NCBI GenBank assembly: GCA_047495785.1
Contig: JBLDXI010000074.1
Location: 1,426,001 to 1,490,000 of the forward strand
Direction of reading: 5' to 3'
DNA from: Lepidodermella squamata
Taxonomy: Eukaryota; Gastrotricha
Length of the DNA: 64,000 nt
Positions 1 to 12,900 of the stretch are shown here, in pieces. Under the pieces are notes generated by a model. It saw only the letters and a program-made list of their open reading frames with translations. It had not been told where the DNA came from and ran no database searches. Position numbers and translations under genes: made by a program. The first letter of the stretch is position 1, and each line of letters opens with the position of its first letter.

Positions 1-3000
1 GCCGTTGTTGAAAACCGAATTTCCACCAGTGCCATTCGTCGTTGGCAGCTGTAGATTTGCGGCGTTGAACCCATTTTGCGGCATGGAGAAAAAACTGCTC
101 GCCGCTCCCTGGACGGAGCCTCCCGTGCTCGCGAACGCGCGAGGAAATGCGACGAAGCCCGATGTGGCTGGATCGCCGAAATGCGTCGCCCTTGGGTAGC
201 CGAGCATGCTGCCGCCGTTCGACACCGTATCTTCATTAGCGATGACGTTCGGCGAAACCGATGGCGGAGTGTTGCTTATGACGTCGCAGTTCATCGATTC
301 GTCATTGCTCATGTCACCCGACGCGCCTTCATCTTCAGTGTTATCACTCGATGACGCCCCCACGGTTTTTTGTTCTAGTTTTTCATACCCGCCATGCCCG
401 CTACGATTTTTCTTCTTTCGCGCGCTTGGATTTCGGTTATTGAGCTCGTCAATTTCTCGCAACACATCATGCTTAGCCCGCATTGACGGGTAGAAAAATT
501 TCAACGGTTTTAGATCAGCGATAACCTTCACTGGTTCACATTCTTTGAAAGTGCATGGACCATAACCACGTTCTACGAATTTCGTGCCATTTTTGTGCAG
601 TTTGACGTAGGGTATCACCACTGCACCGAGCTCGGTGCTTGAAAATCGAAGTAGGAACTAGAAAATGACAGTTAGATAATATACTCAAAATTAATGACAA
701 ATTCTGCTAAAAGTTAATGAACTGACAGAAGTAATCGATAAAAGCGTCAAATTTACTAATGCTAATGGCGTCTACGGGGAAAACAGGAAGCTCTGATCGA
801 ATTCTAACGACGATTTGAGGTTGACTCAGAGGGCAAATCTTGAAATTTGAAACTTACAGTTCCAGGTTGACAATCCTTCAGCATTTCTTCGACAGTTTCG
901 TGAGCCGTAAATCCAACGAGATGATCAGGCCAGAACGAATACAGACAGTCCTTACTCATCAATTTCAAACAGGAATGAAACCAGTCCCAGAAGGTGAAAC
1001 GTGGCAAATCAGGGTTATAACAGGGTAGTAGATCCTTGGCCAGCATTGTCCAAGTTACTGTCTCATTGTCGTAGCAATACGTGTTCGAGATACTCAGCCC
1101 GCTGTTGCTAGCGATTGGGCCGCCCGACATGACAGAGTTTCGTTTAGAATTATTGCCACTGTGAAGCAGGCGGTCGGCGAGATAGGCCAAGTTCTGTTCA
1201 GAGAGACCTTGCCCACAGACCGCCTTCCAGCGCCCGTTCAACAGCTGTTTCACATCGGCCCAGACAGCTTTCCGGGGTACCTCGAATGGCAACCGGTTTG
1301 GCTCGGCAAAGTAGTTGTCCCAGAGTGTGGCAATAGCCGCGTTCGCCTCTTGGCTGTTATGGACCGTAACTACAATAGGCAGGGACAGAACACTAGCGAG
1401 AACAGTTGTGCTTTGGGTGTCGAGAAGTTGGACTAAAGCTCGCATTGGAATTCCACAGATGAAAGCGAGACAAAACTTCTCTTCAGTCACCAGCTGGCTG
1501 TGTTTACGATCGCCGCGAGAAAAGTTGCTCTACAAAAATAGTTTAAAATAGTTTAAATCGTGGAAGAGTTCATTCCAATGCCGACTTTAAAGCCTGACTT
1601 ACCAGAGATAAAGCCTTGAAGACTGCACCGCATTGTTTAGTAGTTTTGTCAAAGGTCAGTTGAGCCGAATGAATACAAGCTCCTGAATTGTGTTTCGGCA
1701 GAGACACATTTTTCACAAATTCCTGCGCCTGGGATTCGCTCAGAAAATACACATCAACGTCCACATTTGCCGGCATCATTGCCCCAGCTCCTGATCCACC
1801 ACTCGCAGCCTTGCTGGCTCTTCCGCCCGGCATTCTCGAATTCGGTAGTTGTTGCGATTGCTGCTGAATTGCTGCTACTCTTTGTTCCACCATCGAGTCG
1901 ATAGACAACGTTTGTTGTTGGGCTATTGTCAAGCTGCCGCAGATAGGAAACGGCTTGCTAGCAACTACAGGGGACGAATTGCCATCCCTAGCCGCATTTG
2001 GCCCATTGAGCGGGAACAATACGCTTGGGCAAAGCATTCGAAGTTGCGGAGTTATAGCAAATTTCGCCCCTTTCCGAACAATCTGCGGCATCTGGCGTTC
2101 GAGGACCAAGCAATTCGACACCAGGCTGCTGAATAGGAACGAGAACACTTCATTCGCAGTGGCTTGCAGCTGGACAGCCATCTCCTCGTCGCCGATGTGC
2201 CTCGCAAAGATGATGGTCATCTGCAGCCTGGCCAAGTCCCGCATTATAACTTGAGCGGCTGTGTCGTAGGCTGCCTGCAGTTGGTCCAGATGCAAGGTCA
2301 GTCGTTCAGCAAAAGATTCCCGCGCCATCTGCCGATTGAAACGGGCTCGATAGTTGAGCAGGGCGGTTTCAGCTCGCTTCTGAGCCTCAGCGTACGACTT
2401 GATGGCCAGAACGATGCGTTCCTGTTGAGCTTGTCGCTCGGCCCACAGTTGCTGCTGTTGCACCGGCGAAATCGGAGTGTTCATCGATGTTGCGCCGTAG
2501 ATTCGTTCGAGAATTTTGACAAATGCGTCCAGGTTGTCGCCCAGGATTAGAGAAGCGGAAATCAGGCTAGAGACAGCCCCGTCAATGTCATCCTAATTGA
2601 AAATAAACAAGAATTGAAAAGGAAAGGAAAGAAAAGGAAAGGAAAGGAAAGGTTGAATACACTCAATTAAAGGTTACCGAATTATGTTTGAAGACGTTTA
2701 CCTGTTGAAGCAGTTTTTCGAAGTAGGCTGTCTCCTCGAGGAGACAGTGCCGCAAGCGCAGTAAGTAAGTCGTCGGGGCGATCAGCACTTGTTGCCCTGT
2801 TGTATTGCCCGGCAAGGTAACGGCCTTGCCAGCACAAATGTCATGCAACTGCGAAATGTGAAACTTGATGACCCGCTTGTCCTTATACATTTCGTTATCG
2901 CTGTTCTGCAGCTTCTGCTCCAAGAATTCAGCAGCGCTCATTATGAAAGCCGTTGCCTCAGTGGGTAGCATTTTGTCGGAGATGCGGAACCAAACCTCGG

Positions 3001-3148
3001 CGTTGCCTGCGATCCAGTCGGCCAGCAGCAGACGAGCTTCGATGGACAGTTGCTGCTGGGTGTAGACTGCGTATATTGTCTGCTGCACGATGTTGTTCTC
3101 CGACGGCTGCTGCATCAGCCAACATATTTCGCTCTGCTTCAAAGGCAT
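1..3148 (-). CDS. Stat: STAT transcription factor, 5' four exons (3' end beyond window)
   Basis: Latent cytoplasmic transcription factor activated by tyrosine phosphorylation. Minus-strand exons: 3148-2702, 2592-1603, 1529-858 and 657-<1, all joined in phase 0 with GT-AG borders; they give 922 residues without a stop before the edge. Domains in order: STAT N-domain (about 1-130, 'LSIEARLLLADWI'), four-helix coiled coil (about 150-300), DNA-binding beta domain starting 'LVLERQMPQIVRKGAKF' and ending 'TFDKTTKQCGAVFKAL', linker ('TVHNSQEANAAIATLWDNYF'), and SH2. The SH2 phosphotyrosine-binding motif FLLRFS is split by the third intron: 'PGT' ends exon 3 and 'FLLRFSSTELGAV' opens exon 4. After SH2, 'GGYEKLEQK' resembles the activating G-Y-x-K site. 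The tail is Ser/Asn/Gly-rich. ATG 3148 is the first Met of the N-domain frame; an extra upstream exon is not excluded. Family assignment is firm; the subtype is not determined. Confidence 0.93.
1770..2000 (-). other. Gln/Gly/Ser-rich insertion inside the STAT DNA-binding domain
   Basis: Between the conserved strand 'AKFAITPQLRMLC' and the later 'TFDKTTKQCGAVFK' the protein has roughly 80 extra low-complexity residues (QQQ runs, 'GGSGAGAMM') that vertebrate and fly STATs lack. The frame stays open across it, so it is translated unless a cryptic intron removes it; I saw no convincing donor and acceptor pair. Confidence 0.7.
2617..2652. repeat. GGAAA-type microsatellite in STAT intron 1
   Basis: Imperfect tandem of ggaaa/gaaaa units, purine-only on the plus strand, lying in the 109-bp intron between STAT exons 1 and 2 (2593-2701). 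Confidence 0.85.
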
Positions 3149-6100
3149 CTTTCAGTAGTTTCTAAACATTTCTAGGCAGCGACGTAGAACTGTCTTTGAA
3201 AACTTTGAGATAGGAATGCCAGCTTTCGCCCGAGTATGCGGGATTTTGGTGAGACATCACGATCGCTTAGCTGACTAAGCGTTTTACTCTGAATTTCACG
3301 CGTTATAGAAGCCCAACCGGCATCTAGCTTCAGCATCCGCTCGCTAGAAGCAACTGATTCCCAGAAAGATGTGGATAACTACGCGCGCCACGCTCAACTA
3401 TGTAGTGTGATCGTGACATTCTCGAGTTTCGCACGTGTCGGAAACGTAATGTGGGAGTTGTTAGCGATGAAATAGTTAACGCAGCAATTAAATAATGCTC
3501 AATCCCCATAATAGCAACTATGCGCGAAGTTATTCGCCAATCGATAACAATCGGTATGGGTATAAATAAAAATAAATTTGACTTGGACAGCAAATTGAGC
3601 ACAAGAAGAACAACCAGTAACACCCATTGGAACTATTAGCTTTAGAGTTCAAAAAATCTAAGCATAATCTTGGTTCATTCTAGGATATTAGATTGCCCTG
3701 AAACGCATTCTCAAAGGCTCGATTCCAAGCTTTGTGGAAACTCGCTCTGGAATTGTTTCGAGTGGTTCAATAATCTTGAAAGTATTGATAGTGTTTTGAT
3801 AGCGATACATCAAAATGCATCGTACACTTAATTTTCCAATGAAGCGTGAATTTCGGACTTTAGCGAGAGCTGAAACAGATCATTGGGCATAATTCAATTT
3901 CTACTAAAATAGAAATGGATAAATGGGGCCTTGTTTAACTGCTACCTACTTGGGATATAGAATAACCTTTTTCACAGCTGCTAATCGCCCTTTTTGAACA
4001 CTGTCTCTGGGTAACGCCCCAGATTTCCATAAATTTGGGCAATTCAATTAACAAATTGCACAAATGAGGGCTATGAATCTATCAAAACAGTGTCTTTTTT
4101 GTGAAGTAGAAAATTCTGGCGAAAACGTAAAGTTTTGACACAAATATCGAAAATCACGGGGTTTATAAGCCGTGATGATCTCGGCGAAAGGTCAAGAAGA
4201 ACAGGCGTGCTTCGTTGAATTTTAAAAGATATAACGCAGAGTGGTAATAACAAACTACGCACGAGTGAAACGATTTTCCGCGAAACACTCAACGCGCGCG
4301 CACGTCAAATTTCTGACGCACTATATCTATACAAGAAAAAATGCTATTAAAATGAAATCCAAAATAAAACCGAAAAGACGACTTGATTTTTGGTCCGAAA
4401 ATCGTAGATTCACGCAAGCACTATCTTTTGTCATCAAAAATGCGGTTGAATGGCTATATCGAAACTAGCGAAGAACTTATAGCCCGTGGAAAAGACAAAA
4501 ATTGACTCGGTGCTGAATGTGTCCTTAGAAATAGGGATAGTTAGGGACACTGCTGGGCCGTGTAAAAGCCGGACTTGGGCCTACTGTGTCGTGTGAAATG
4601 TGAGACTGATGCTCGCCATCGAGCGGGCAGACATTGTTGACAGTGAGCGATGTAGCGAGAAAAGCGCATAGCTGGTGCGTTAATCAAATTTAGGCGAAAC
4701 GCACCGAGCAGCAGCAGCAGCAGCATCGCCGACAGGTATCACCTTTCGATCGATGGCAAGCAATAATTACGCAGCGAGTAGCAACCGCCGACGACGATTG
4801 AAAAAAAAACACGTGTCTAACTAATCTGGCGAGAGCGCGCAGCCTGGAGATTACTCAGGTGTATCTTCATCATCATCAGCATCATCATCTTTGACAGGCT
4901 GCGAGCGAGCGAGCGAACGAGGGGGTGGGCGAAAAAACTAATGCGTATTCACACGCGCGCGTTCGAATGTGCGCGGTTATTTTCGGACTCGCGCAGCGAA
5001 TTAGGTAAAAGTGGAAAATTGATAATAATGCTATAATGCGGCGATAAGCGCGGTTTTCCGCGGCTTGTAAGCGGTGAATTCGCGGAAAAACTCCGCATGT
5101 ACGCCATTTGTGACACCGAGCGATAACCTAGATAGCAATAATTGCGGTTATTTACAATGTTACCAAGTAAATGGTCAACAAATAGTTAAGCCGTCAAATT
5201 ACAAGCCGTTTAATGTCAAAACTGCATGGCTGCTTATCCGCCCAACCTGATGCCTTGACAGGAGATTCTTATCATTTTTTGGCGCGGCAATTGTTATTCG
5301 GAGGTTCTCTTGCCTGAGGCAGCACCAATCTTGTCGAAAAATAATCGCGGATTTCTGGTATAATCGAAAGACCACAGACGTGGCTCGGTAAAGTTTCAGC
5401 ACTTAGTCTCGAGCAAGATTTCAAGATTTCAGGGTGCACGGTCTTGAAGAGATTAAAACTGTTCGGAATATTTTTTACCGGAAACAAATCTACGGTGAGC
5501 GGAACCTAATTTGCTGTAGCGAAACCAAGTTTACATTTTGCTAAACCAAACTCGAATATGCCAAGATTCCTGTTTTGAATAATTCTACGAATTTTAGGCG
5601 AAGCATGAGTTCTGAATTGAATTGCGTCTTATAGAGAATAACACGCTGAATTTACTGGTGATTTTTGTAGAATAATTGTGCTCAATCTTGGCCCGCGAAA
5701 AATATGCAAAAGGTTATTTCAGGCTATCAGACCCGAAACTATTTTTACAGCTATTTTATGATAGTTGAAGGCAAGGAAAAGGCTTTGTTCTTTCTTATAC
5801 GTTTTCCATAAGTAAGAGATAAGACTAGTCATTGTACATTTTTCAACGTGGCTTTGAGCCATCAAGATTCAAAATAGCCACCAATAATCGACTAACATGA
5901 AATGGTTACTGTGATATTATGTATAATATCGCTTTCTCGACATTCGAAGAAGTGAGTCACAAGTGACGAAGAAGCTATATGGATGCAATGGCACCGTGAA
6001 AATAGTATCTAGCAACTCGGCCCAGCCCACTTTTCCGGTAAAGATATGAATGCCGGGAGAAAAATTATCTCCGTAACGCGGTATTTTTTCTTGGTATATA

Positions 6101-7618
6101 ATAGAAATTTCAGAAATGGATACCAATGTCTACTAATCTACGCCTCTACGCCTACTTTACCATGTACTTTTCAAAATTCGACCCAAGCATTCACAAAAAC
6201 TGGGAACTCACAATATACTAACGTCCATGTGCCAAAGAGGATTTCCAAATTTACGCGCTAATTTTCATGCAAAAAAGTTTGATCGCTGAAAATGCGGTAA
6301 AGTCAGTAAATACCTATCGTAGAATCACCAAAATTTGTCGATAAATTGGAACGCCTTTGTCTCGAATGACATAAATTCCAGAACAATGACTGATTTTTGA
6401 TCATCGCAAACTCGAATTTGTCTAAAGAAATTGCCCTATAGTTTGCGATTGGTGCTACATATAGTTAGTTGGCTAAAAGCTGAACTGTTCTGAAATCTTG
6501 AAAAAATGAGAATGACGGTAAGACAGAGATTTACAGAGAAATTGCACAAGTTTTATTCTATGAAATGGCTAGAGCAAGTTAGTAATTTTCGACAGCAGAA
6601 AATAATAATTATGGCAACTGATTATATTGACGCTAAAAAGCGCGTTAATTATCTCAAATTACGACACGATAGGCGTGAAAAAATGACAAATTTGCGTTAT
6701 TTCTCGGAAAACGCACGCGCATTCATGCAACAGCCATGCCTATAGGTTAACGTATTTACCATGCCTGTTATAGGAAACAAAGTCTTGGCCGGGCAGATAA
6801 GCAGCTATGAGCGGTGACTAGCAGCTACAGCGCTCTGGTTCAAATTGCTTCAAGACCGATAACGAAATGGCGCAAGTGCGATAAGCCTATGACGGCCACT
6901 TTGTGAGTCACTTTGAGCACTTCGCTGACAAATCAGCAGCGGCGGCGGTAATTAATTGCCTAATACTTATCGGGGACAAACGCATAACAAGACATGAAAC
7001 GCGTCCAATTACTTGATCATTATTGTCCAGGTGGATCCAGGCCGGACTATGCATGCACTGCTCGAGCGCGCATCCCTTTTTGTCCGATTTGCTCTGATTT
7101 GCCGTTCCATGCGTAAAATGCACGCCGATAATAGTCATTTAAATAGCGAAATCCAAGACACTGAAATGGGACGGGCTAAGGAGAATAATTGAACGCGATT
7201 CGACTCAAGTTGTTCTAAGACTTCTAAGACAAGCCTCTGCTTTCTAGAGAGCCGAAATTACTTCCCTAAATTTCTAGAATTTTCGGCTCTCATCTCGACT
7301 ATTTTCTGTGTTACTCTCAGGTACACAGAAAAATCTTCATTCCGGCCTGCTGATTGTTGATTTCCGAAAATCACCATTTAGCCGGTGCAAATATTCCCAA
7401 GTTCACTACTGTGCGTTACACGTAAGGTGTAAACCAATCATGCGATCGTCTCTAACTCATCGAATTCTTTTTATTTCATTTTTTTATTAGCATTATATTA
7501 ATACTCTTCATAGTGAACACTCTAGCGCTTGAGCAACGCCACATCGGGAATAGCACAGGGTTTGTTTTACATTTCAACTGCTCAGAGGCCACCACCTCGA
7601 CGGAAAATAATGAAGGAA
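3149..7618. other. Intergenic region upstream of STAT
   Basis: No exon with a convincing frame and splice sites on either strand. It holds the presumed STAT promoter and 5' UTR (minus strand), a short CAG run at about 4707-4725, GC-rich and GCGC-rich stretches near 4800-5100, and AT-rich sequence elsewhere. The open frames here are short and lack codon bias or recognisable motifs. The far end contains the 3' UTR of the small coiled-coil gene. Confidence 0.6.
7470..7488 (-). terminator. Two AATAAA polyadenylation signals for the coiled-coil gene
   Basis: On the minus strand AATAAA occurs at 7488-7483 and again at 7475-7470, about 130-145 bases past the stop at 7619, a normal place for cleavage and polyadenylation. 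Confidence 0.55.
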
Positions 7619-8077
7619 TCAGCTGGCAATGCTGTGTTCGCCGACATTCCGCGACTCGCGCAACTGCATTTCTTCGATTTGACGGCTCAGCTAAAATATT
7701 AAAAAAATAATTACACAAAGAGCAATGAAATTGGAAAATTTTTACTTGGAATAAATAGAAGAATGCAGTTTGTAATTTTTTAAACTTTGAATATTCAAAA
7801 TTTTAAAATTTGCTCGTCGAGACAGGCGCGAGTAACAAATCAATTTATACTAATGCTATACCTGTTTAGCAGCGGCGTCGTAGTTGCGTCTGGGCGGGCG
7901 CACCTGGGCGTTGCGTTGCCGCGCATCGTTGCGCATCGTCGCCAGCTGATGCTGCATGGCCGCGATTTTCAACTGCAACTGCTGGAACGAGTTCAACGCA
8001 GCGCTTGCAGACGACCTCATGCCGCAGTCGCTTTCCAGGTTTGAAGGTCCGCTGGGCTGGCGCTGAGGTGTCTCCAT
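7619..8077 (-). CDS. Small two-exon coiled-coil protein, 95 aa, unknown family
   Basis: I do not recognise this protein. Exon 1 runs 8077-7862 (ATG to 'AAAKQ', donor CAG|gtatag) and exon 2 runs 7690-7619 (acceptor aatattttag, then 'LSRQIEEMQLRESR' and TGA). Both borders are phase 0 and the intron is 171 bp. The N-terminal 30 residues are Pro/Ser-rich. Residues 30-52 ('FQQLQLKIAAMQHQLATM') show heptad spacing of Leu/Ile/Met, a basic 'RQRNAQVRPPRRNY' linker follows, and the second exon continues a short heptad helix. Codons end mostly in G or C, unlike the AT-rich surroundings, and two AATAAA motifs follow. It could be an adaptor or a centrosomal or vesicle-associated coiled coil; nothing seen decides. 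It could also be an alternative 5' part of a larger transcript, but the stop in exon 2 argues for a complete small gene. Confidence 0.6.
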
Positions 8078-8566
8078 TGTTTTTCGATCGGGAGAGATAA
8101 AAATACGAAAAATAAGGAAAATCACTTGATCGAGTCTAGAAACACGAGAAATCAATAACAAAAATTAAAATTAAAATGCCAAATTTTTCGAATATTAATT
8201 AGACATTCTAGAAAACTATTCAGGAATTGATTTTCTGAAAAACCGAACCAGTGCATGTTGTGTAGGTATTGAAGTAAAATAATATGGTAAACGCTGAATT
8301 AACTGGCGAATAATGCGTGTTGGCTTGGTTCGTTCGTTCGCTGTTAGCAGCGTAGTAGCATTGGCTTGAAATGCAACGGTCACTGCCACAGGCGCAGACA
8401 GCCACCGTCTGCTGCTGCCGAATGTGAAGAGTGCATGTGCGCATGATCGCTGGTGTGCTGGCTATAGACGCGTCGTCGTTGTGCAACACGTTGGCGCACG
8501 TTGCACACCCGCCGCCGCCGCCGATGTCGTGTGCGCGTTACCGCATCACGCGCAACACTAATACAG

Positions 8567-8593
8567 TTATTATTATTATCATTATCATTATCA
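8567..8593. repeat. ATT/ATC trinucleotide repeat
   Basis: Run of tta/tca triplets about 490 bases upstream of the coiled-coil gene start. Confidence 0.8.
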
Positions 8594-9720
8594 AGTAGAT
8601 GAGTGATTGCAGTGCGATCGCGCTTCATTAGCTACCGCAGCAGCAGTACTCGCGTATTGGAGAACAGATTAAACTTATGCTACAGCCTGTTATAGCATTG
8701 ATTACTGACTATCGAATATCGGCAGAAATCGATCAATCAGGAGTGTGGAATTTAGCGAAGTTTTCGAAGTATTGGTAACTATCGGGATAATTTCCAGTTG
8801 ACGGACGATTTTTTTTAACAAGAATGACTTGTGATCTTATGCAAATTTCACTTTTCAACATTTTGATGACCCAAGCCTTTGAACATGATCGAAAAACCAG
8901 CCGTAGAAGAGTTATCAGAAACAAAAATTACCCGAAAATTCAGGAAATTTACTGAGCCCTTGCTAAATTATGAAAAAATGCCTGGTTTTGAGCAATTTTG
9001 GAAAAGGCACTTTTTCTGTCGCCAACGCAATCGTGGCAATAATTGTGCATCGAAATGTCTGTATTTTCCAGTTTATCAGTTATAAACCCCGCAAATTCGA
9101 CCCCCGATCGAGCTGCCGATCGAGTTAACTCAATTAACAGGTGGGGCGACCTTTCAATGCCGCTATAATTTAATCAAAGCTATTTTTACAGCAATCAAGG
9201 CTCGACCTTGTTTACCTCTGCTTCTCTATTTCTCCAATTTTGTATTAATTATTTGTGCGTCGTCGTAATGAGATACCGGTATCATCTTTCATCTCTCTCA
9301 GGTTGCTTTTTCGCCGTGAAGAGAAAAAAAAATCGAAAAACAAGCCGTGTAATTAAAATGGTGTCGTTTTATTTTGAAGAATAATACCATATATAGGTAT
9401 ATATTTTCACGGTGGTGGTGGTGGTTATTCTCTTTTTTTGCCGTTATTAAACCCGGCGAAGTGACCGGCGAGCGGCCTCTCAATTGGCGGCGATTTTGAC
9501 TCGTCGAGTGCGTGTGCTACACTTGAAGTGCGAGTCGCAGCGGGCTCGCTCTTGAAAAGGTGGCGAAAAGTGCGCGTCAAAAGCGCACAACTTGTCACCC
9601 TTTTGAGTCGGTCTCGCAGTCGCTAAATAAAGGCGCAACAAAACGTATTATTTATTATTGCTGCTATTAATATATTATTTATATACAAATAGGTATATTG
9701 CCAGCAAATGAGAAGAAGAG

Positions 9721-9743
9721 CAGCCAGCCAGCCAGCCAGCCAC
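9721..9743. repeat. (CCAG)n tetranucleotide repeat
   Basis: Five uninterrupted gcca/ccag units. Confidence 0.85.
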
Positions 9744-9965
9744 CAGTTATAACAAAAATTAGCCGGGTGCGGTTATACTTATTACCTACCTATGTACATG
9801 ACGTGTATATGAGCCTTCTCTCGAGACGTGTTTTTATTTGCTAGGTATAGTTATGGCCGCAGCCACTTAAGGGTGCCTGTAAACGCGCCATGATATATCC
9901 GCCCGCTGTAATTACACGTATTTTTTCGGTACGTGAGATCGCGCGGTGAGATGGTACAGAAAAAA

Positions 9966-9986
9966 CAGCAGCAGCAGCAGCAGCAG
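9966..9986. repeat. (CAG)7 trinucleotide repeat
   Basis: Seven uninterrupted cag units in non-coding DNA. Confidence 0.85.
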
Positions 9987-12900
9987 TTGAAGAAGCACGG
10001 CCGTAAATAATGTAATTGGCATCATCAAGATATGATGTGCGCTCTTTATTATCTCTCGCTCCCCTCGAAATAATCGGCCCGCTAATCGCTTTTAACATAG
10101 AAACAATACGCGCGCCCTTGATCGACCACTTTTTACAAGTGGAGGATTTTTTCACTATCGACATAACAACACATCATCATCCTCATAATGTTAGACGCGC
10201 GTATTGCGTTACCTAATAAATATCCGATTTTATAGATTATCATGTATGTATGTATGTATACAGCGAATGACCTGTAAAAAATCGTACCTAATTTTAGACA
10301 CCTCACATCAGGTGCGTTTTCCTGCCTCCCCGTGCGCGTAATTCAATTTAATTAATTAACTATAATTCGTCTCCCAAGGTGCGCGTGTAATTGACCTCGG
10401 TCACCATATATAGGTATATTACTATTTTGCGATTAATTAATTTAGATTATTTTTTGTCCCGGTAAATCGATCGAATTCTACGCGCCTAGCCTGTCATTTA
10501 CATTATTTTTCTTTTGTTGTGTGTTTTTTGTTTCGGGATGACCGAAATGTGTGCGAGTGTGTGGGAAGACAATAGCCTTGGCTCATTATTCGATTTATTG
10601 TCATTGCGATTCAGCCCATGGCTGTAAGTAATGAAATATGAATATTGTATCGCTTTACTTATTACCGCGCTAATGTATCATTCACGCTGCTGCAGCTGGA
10701 TGACGTACAAGTACACAGCGAGTGACACTTTTTTCTTTCTTTATTATTGCTTTATTTCAACAACATTGACGATCGTTAATGCACTATCTATCGCCTTTGT
10801 TTGCCCTAGAAATTGAATTTCTTCGTAATTTCAGCGACACGCTGGACAGGTGGGATTATAAGGACTTGCGATTAAAAGATAGATACACACTGTATGACAA
10901 GTACATCCTCTACGACAGTCTCCTAATGTTTTATCGCATTAAGACATTTATTCAATTTTTTATAAGAAGAAACGGTCCGACTTCGAAGAAAATGTGGTTG
11001 TCAATTTTTGCGAGTTTTGGCGATTTAATCGATTATTTTTAGAACTCCTAATTTCTAATTATTTTCGAAACAGACTCATAAAATTATATTATTATTTATT
11101 ATTTCAGCTTTTAGGTTTTTTTTGTTCAAGCGAGATACGGGCCTGTTTTCATCCTATTTCCCTAGTTTAGAAAACGAGGGAAATTTGGTCAGTATCATTT
11201 TAATTTCAATTTAGGACTTGGATCTTGGACTATTTCACTCAAGTCACATTATGCCAAATACCTGAAGAATGTCCCATTTTGCCTTAGTTCGTGAATGCTA
11301 CGATATTACTATACTTTTGCATCTTAGTGATAAATACCTTTATTCTAGAAATCACCAAATTTGTGTGTTACGGCAATGAATGGGAAGCAGAGACAACAGT
11401 TGTCGTCGCAATATAAAGCCTGTCAAATAATTATAGGTCTGTAATTTGTGTCTTTGATTTTGCTCACTATAATACTAAAACAGTTACATGCGCTGTCTTT
11501 CCGCCGCACTCGCGATCGAATGCGCGCGCGCGCTTTCGCATCGCCATCAACAACAATAACAATAGGCGAAATATTATAGCCATGCGATTTGTCATCATCG
11601 CTTGTACTTCCGCCGAAACTTCGTTTGCCTCGCTCAATTTTCTGCTTCTTCTTCTTCTCAAAAATCGCCGCTTTTCATCTATCTATCTATCATCTTTCAC
11701 CGCGGCTATATATGTAAAATTAAGGTACCTATAAAAAAAAAGCATTTTTCCTTTCTACTAGAAATTGCTGTATATGTACGAGCGGTGAAATTAGATTATT
11801 TACAATCCATGCGTAAATGAGAAAAATGATTTTTCGACTGATGATGCTGATCATGAAGATGATCGCAGTCATTTTGCGAGGACACTTGTTATTATTTATT
11901 GCGGGCGGGCGCGCGCGCGATTTCGTGTTTGTTTTGTTCTTCGCTCACAGCCGCGCCTGCTTAATACCTTTTCCTCTAATATACCACCACCAGCAAATAA
12001 GGTGTTGTGGCTAGTATATAGTAGGTACTACTTAGGGCGACTACTACTACTACAAGTTGGAAATCTATATACCCTCTTAAAAGGTGTGTATTTTAGCGCA
12101 TTCGCGTGGCGTTGCTTTACGTTACCTATATATATTGGCATATTTGTATTATAATTATTTATTGTTGATTAGTACCTGTGTATAACGGCCCATTTTACAA
12201 TAAGTATTAAGTATATATCGAGAGAACCGGCGCGAACGCAGAAACGCGCTTCGAAACGCATCATCCGGTGTTTACGATGCCGATGTTGATGAAAAGGAAC
12301 TTCTCGAATCACCTTATTCTTGGACACCTCCTAAATAGTATACAGCTGTGCAAAAATAATTTCTTTTAGATTCCTTATCTAGCTATTCTACCTACTCGGG
12401 ATAATTTCAAGTTGATAGACGGATCTCGGGGAATGTCTCAAAAACTATTTGATGTAGCTCTCTTCATGTCACGCCGCCAAATTTCGAGTAAATAAACACA
12501 AAAGTATTGCACCAAATGAATGCTGAACTTTTTTATTTAGGTCTTTACTAATATCTCGGTAAATAAATTCGAAAACTTGGAATTGCAAATTCGCAGGATA
12601 CGGCTTTCAACGAAATGAATTATTCGCATCTTTTATGTAGATATGCCACTAAATTTTCCAAGTCCCATGGGTTTATTGCATAAAATCTGGCATGTTGCCA
12701 TACTGATGAGCAATTGTTTTCCAAGGTCAGCCTATAATTGACTTGTGAGCAGGTATCAGATTTTTGTTTCTGCGACAAGGCTGACGCAGGACATAGGACT
12801 GATTAGCCCATGCTAATTTATTAATCATCTGAATTACGTTAATCTAAGCTTTATTGCTTTGACCTCAACTCACACGCATTTTCCGAGAGTTTCAAAGTTG

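Noticed and set aside
10779-11042. 87-codon plus-strand open frame
   Set aside because: No codon bias, no splice context and no recognisable motif; AT-rich surroundings make chance frames of this size expected.
12390-12440. Similarity between 'cgggataatttcaagttga' here and a near-copy at about 8775-8800
   Set aside because: Only about 22 matching bases; flanks do not align, so no repeat family can be supported.
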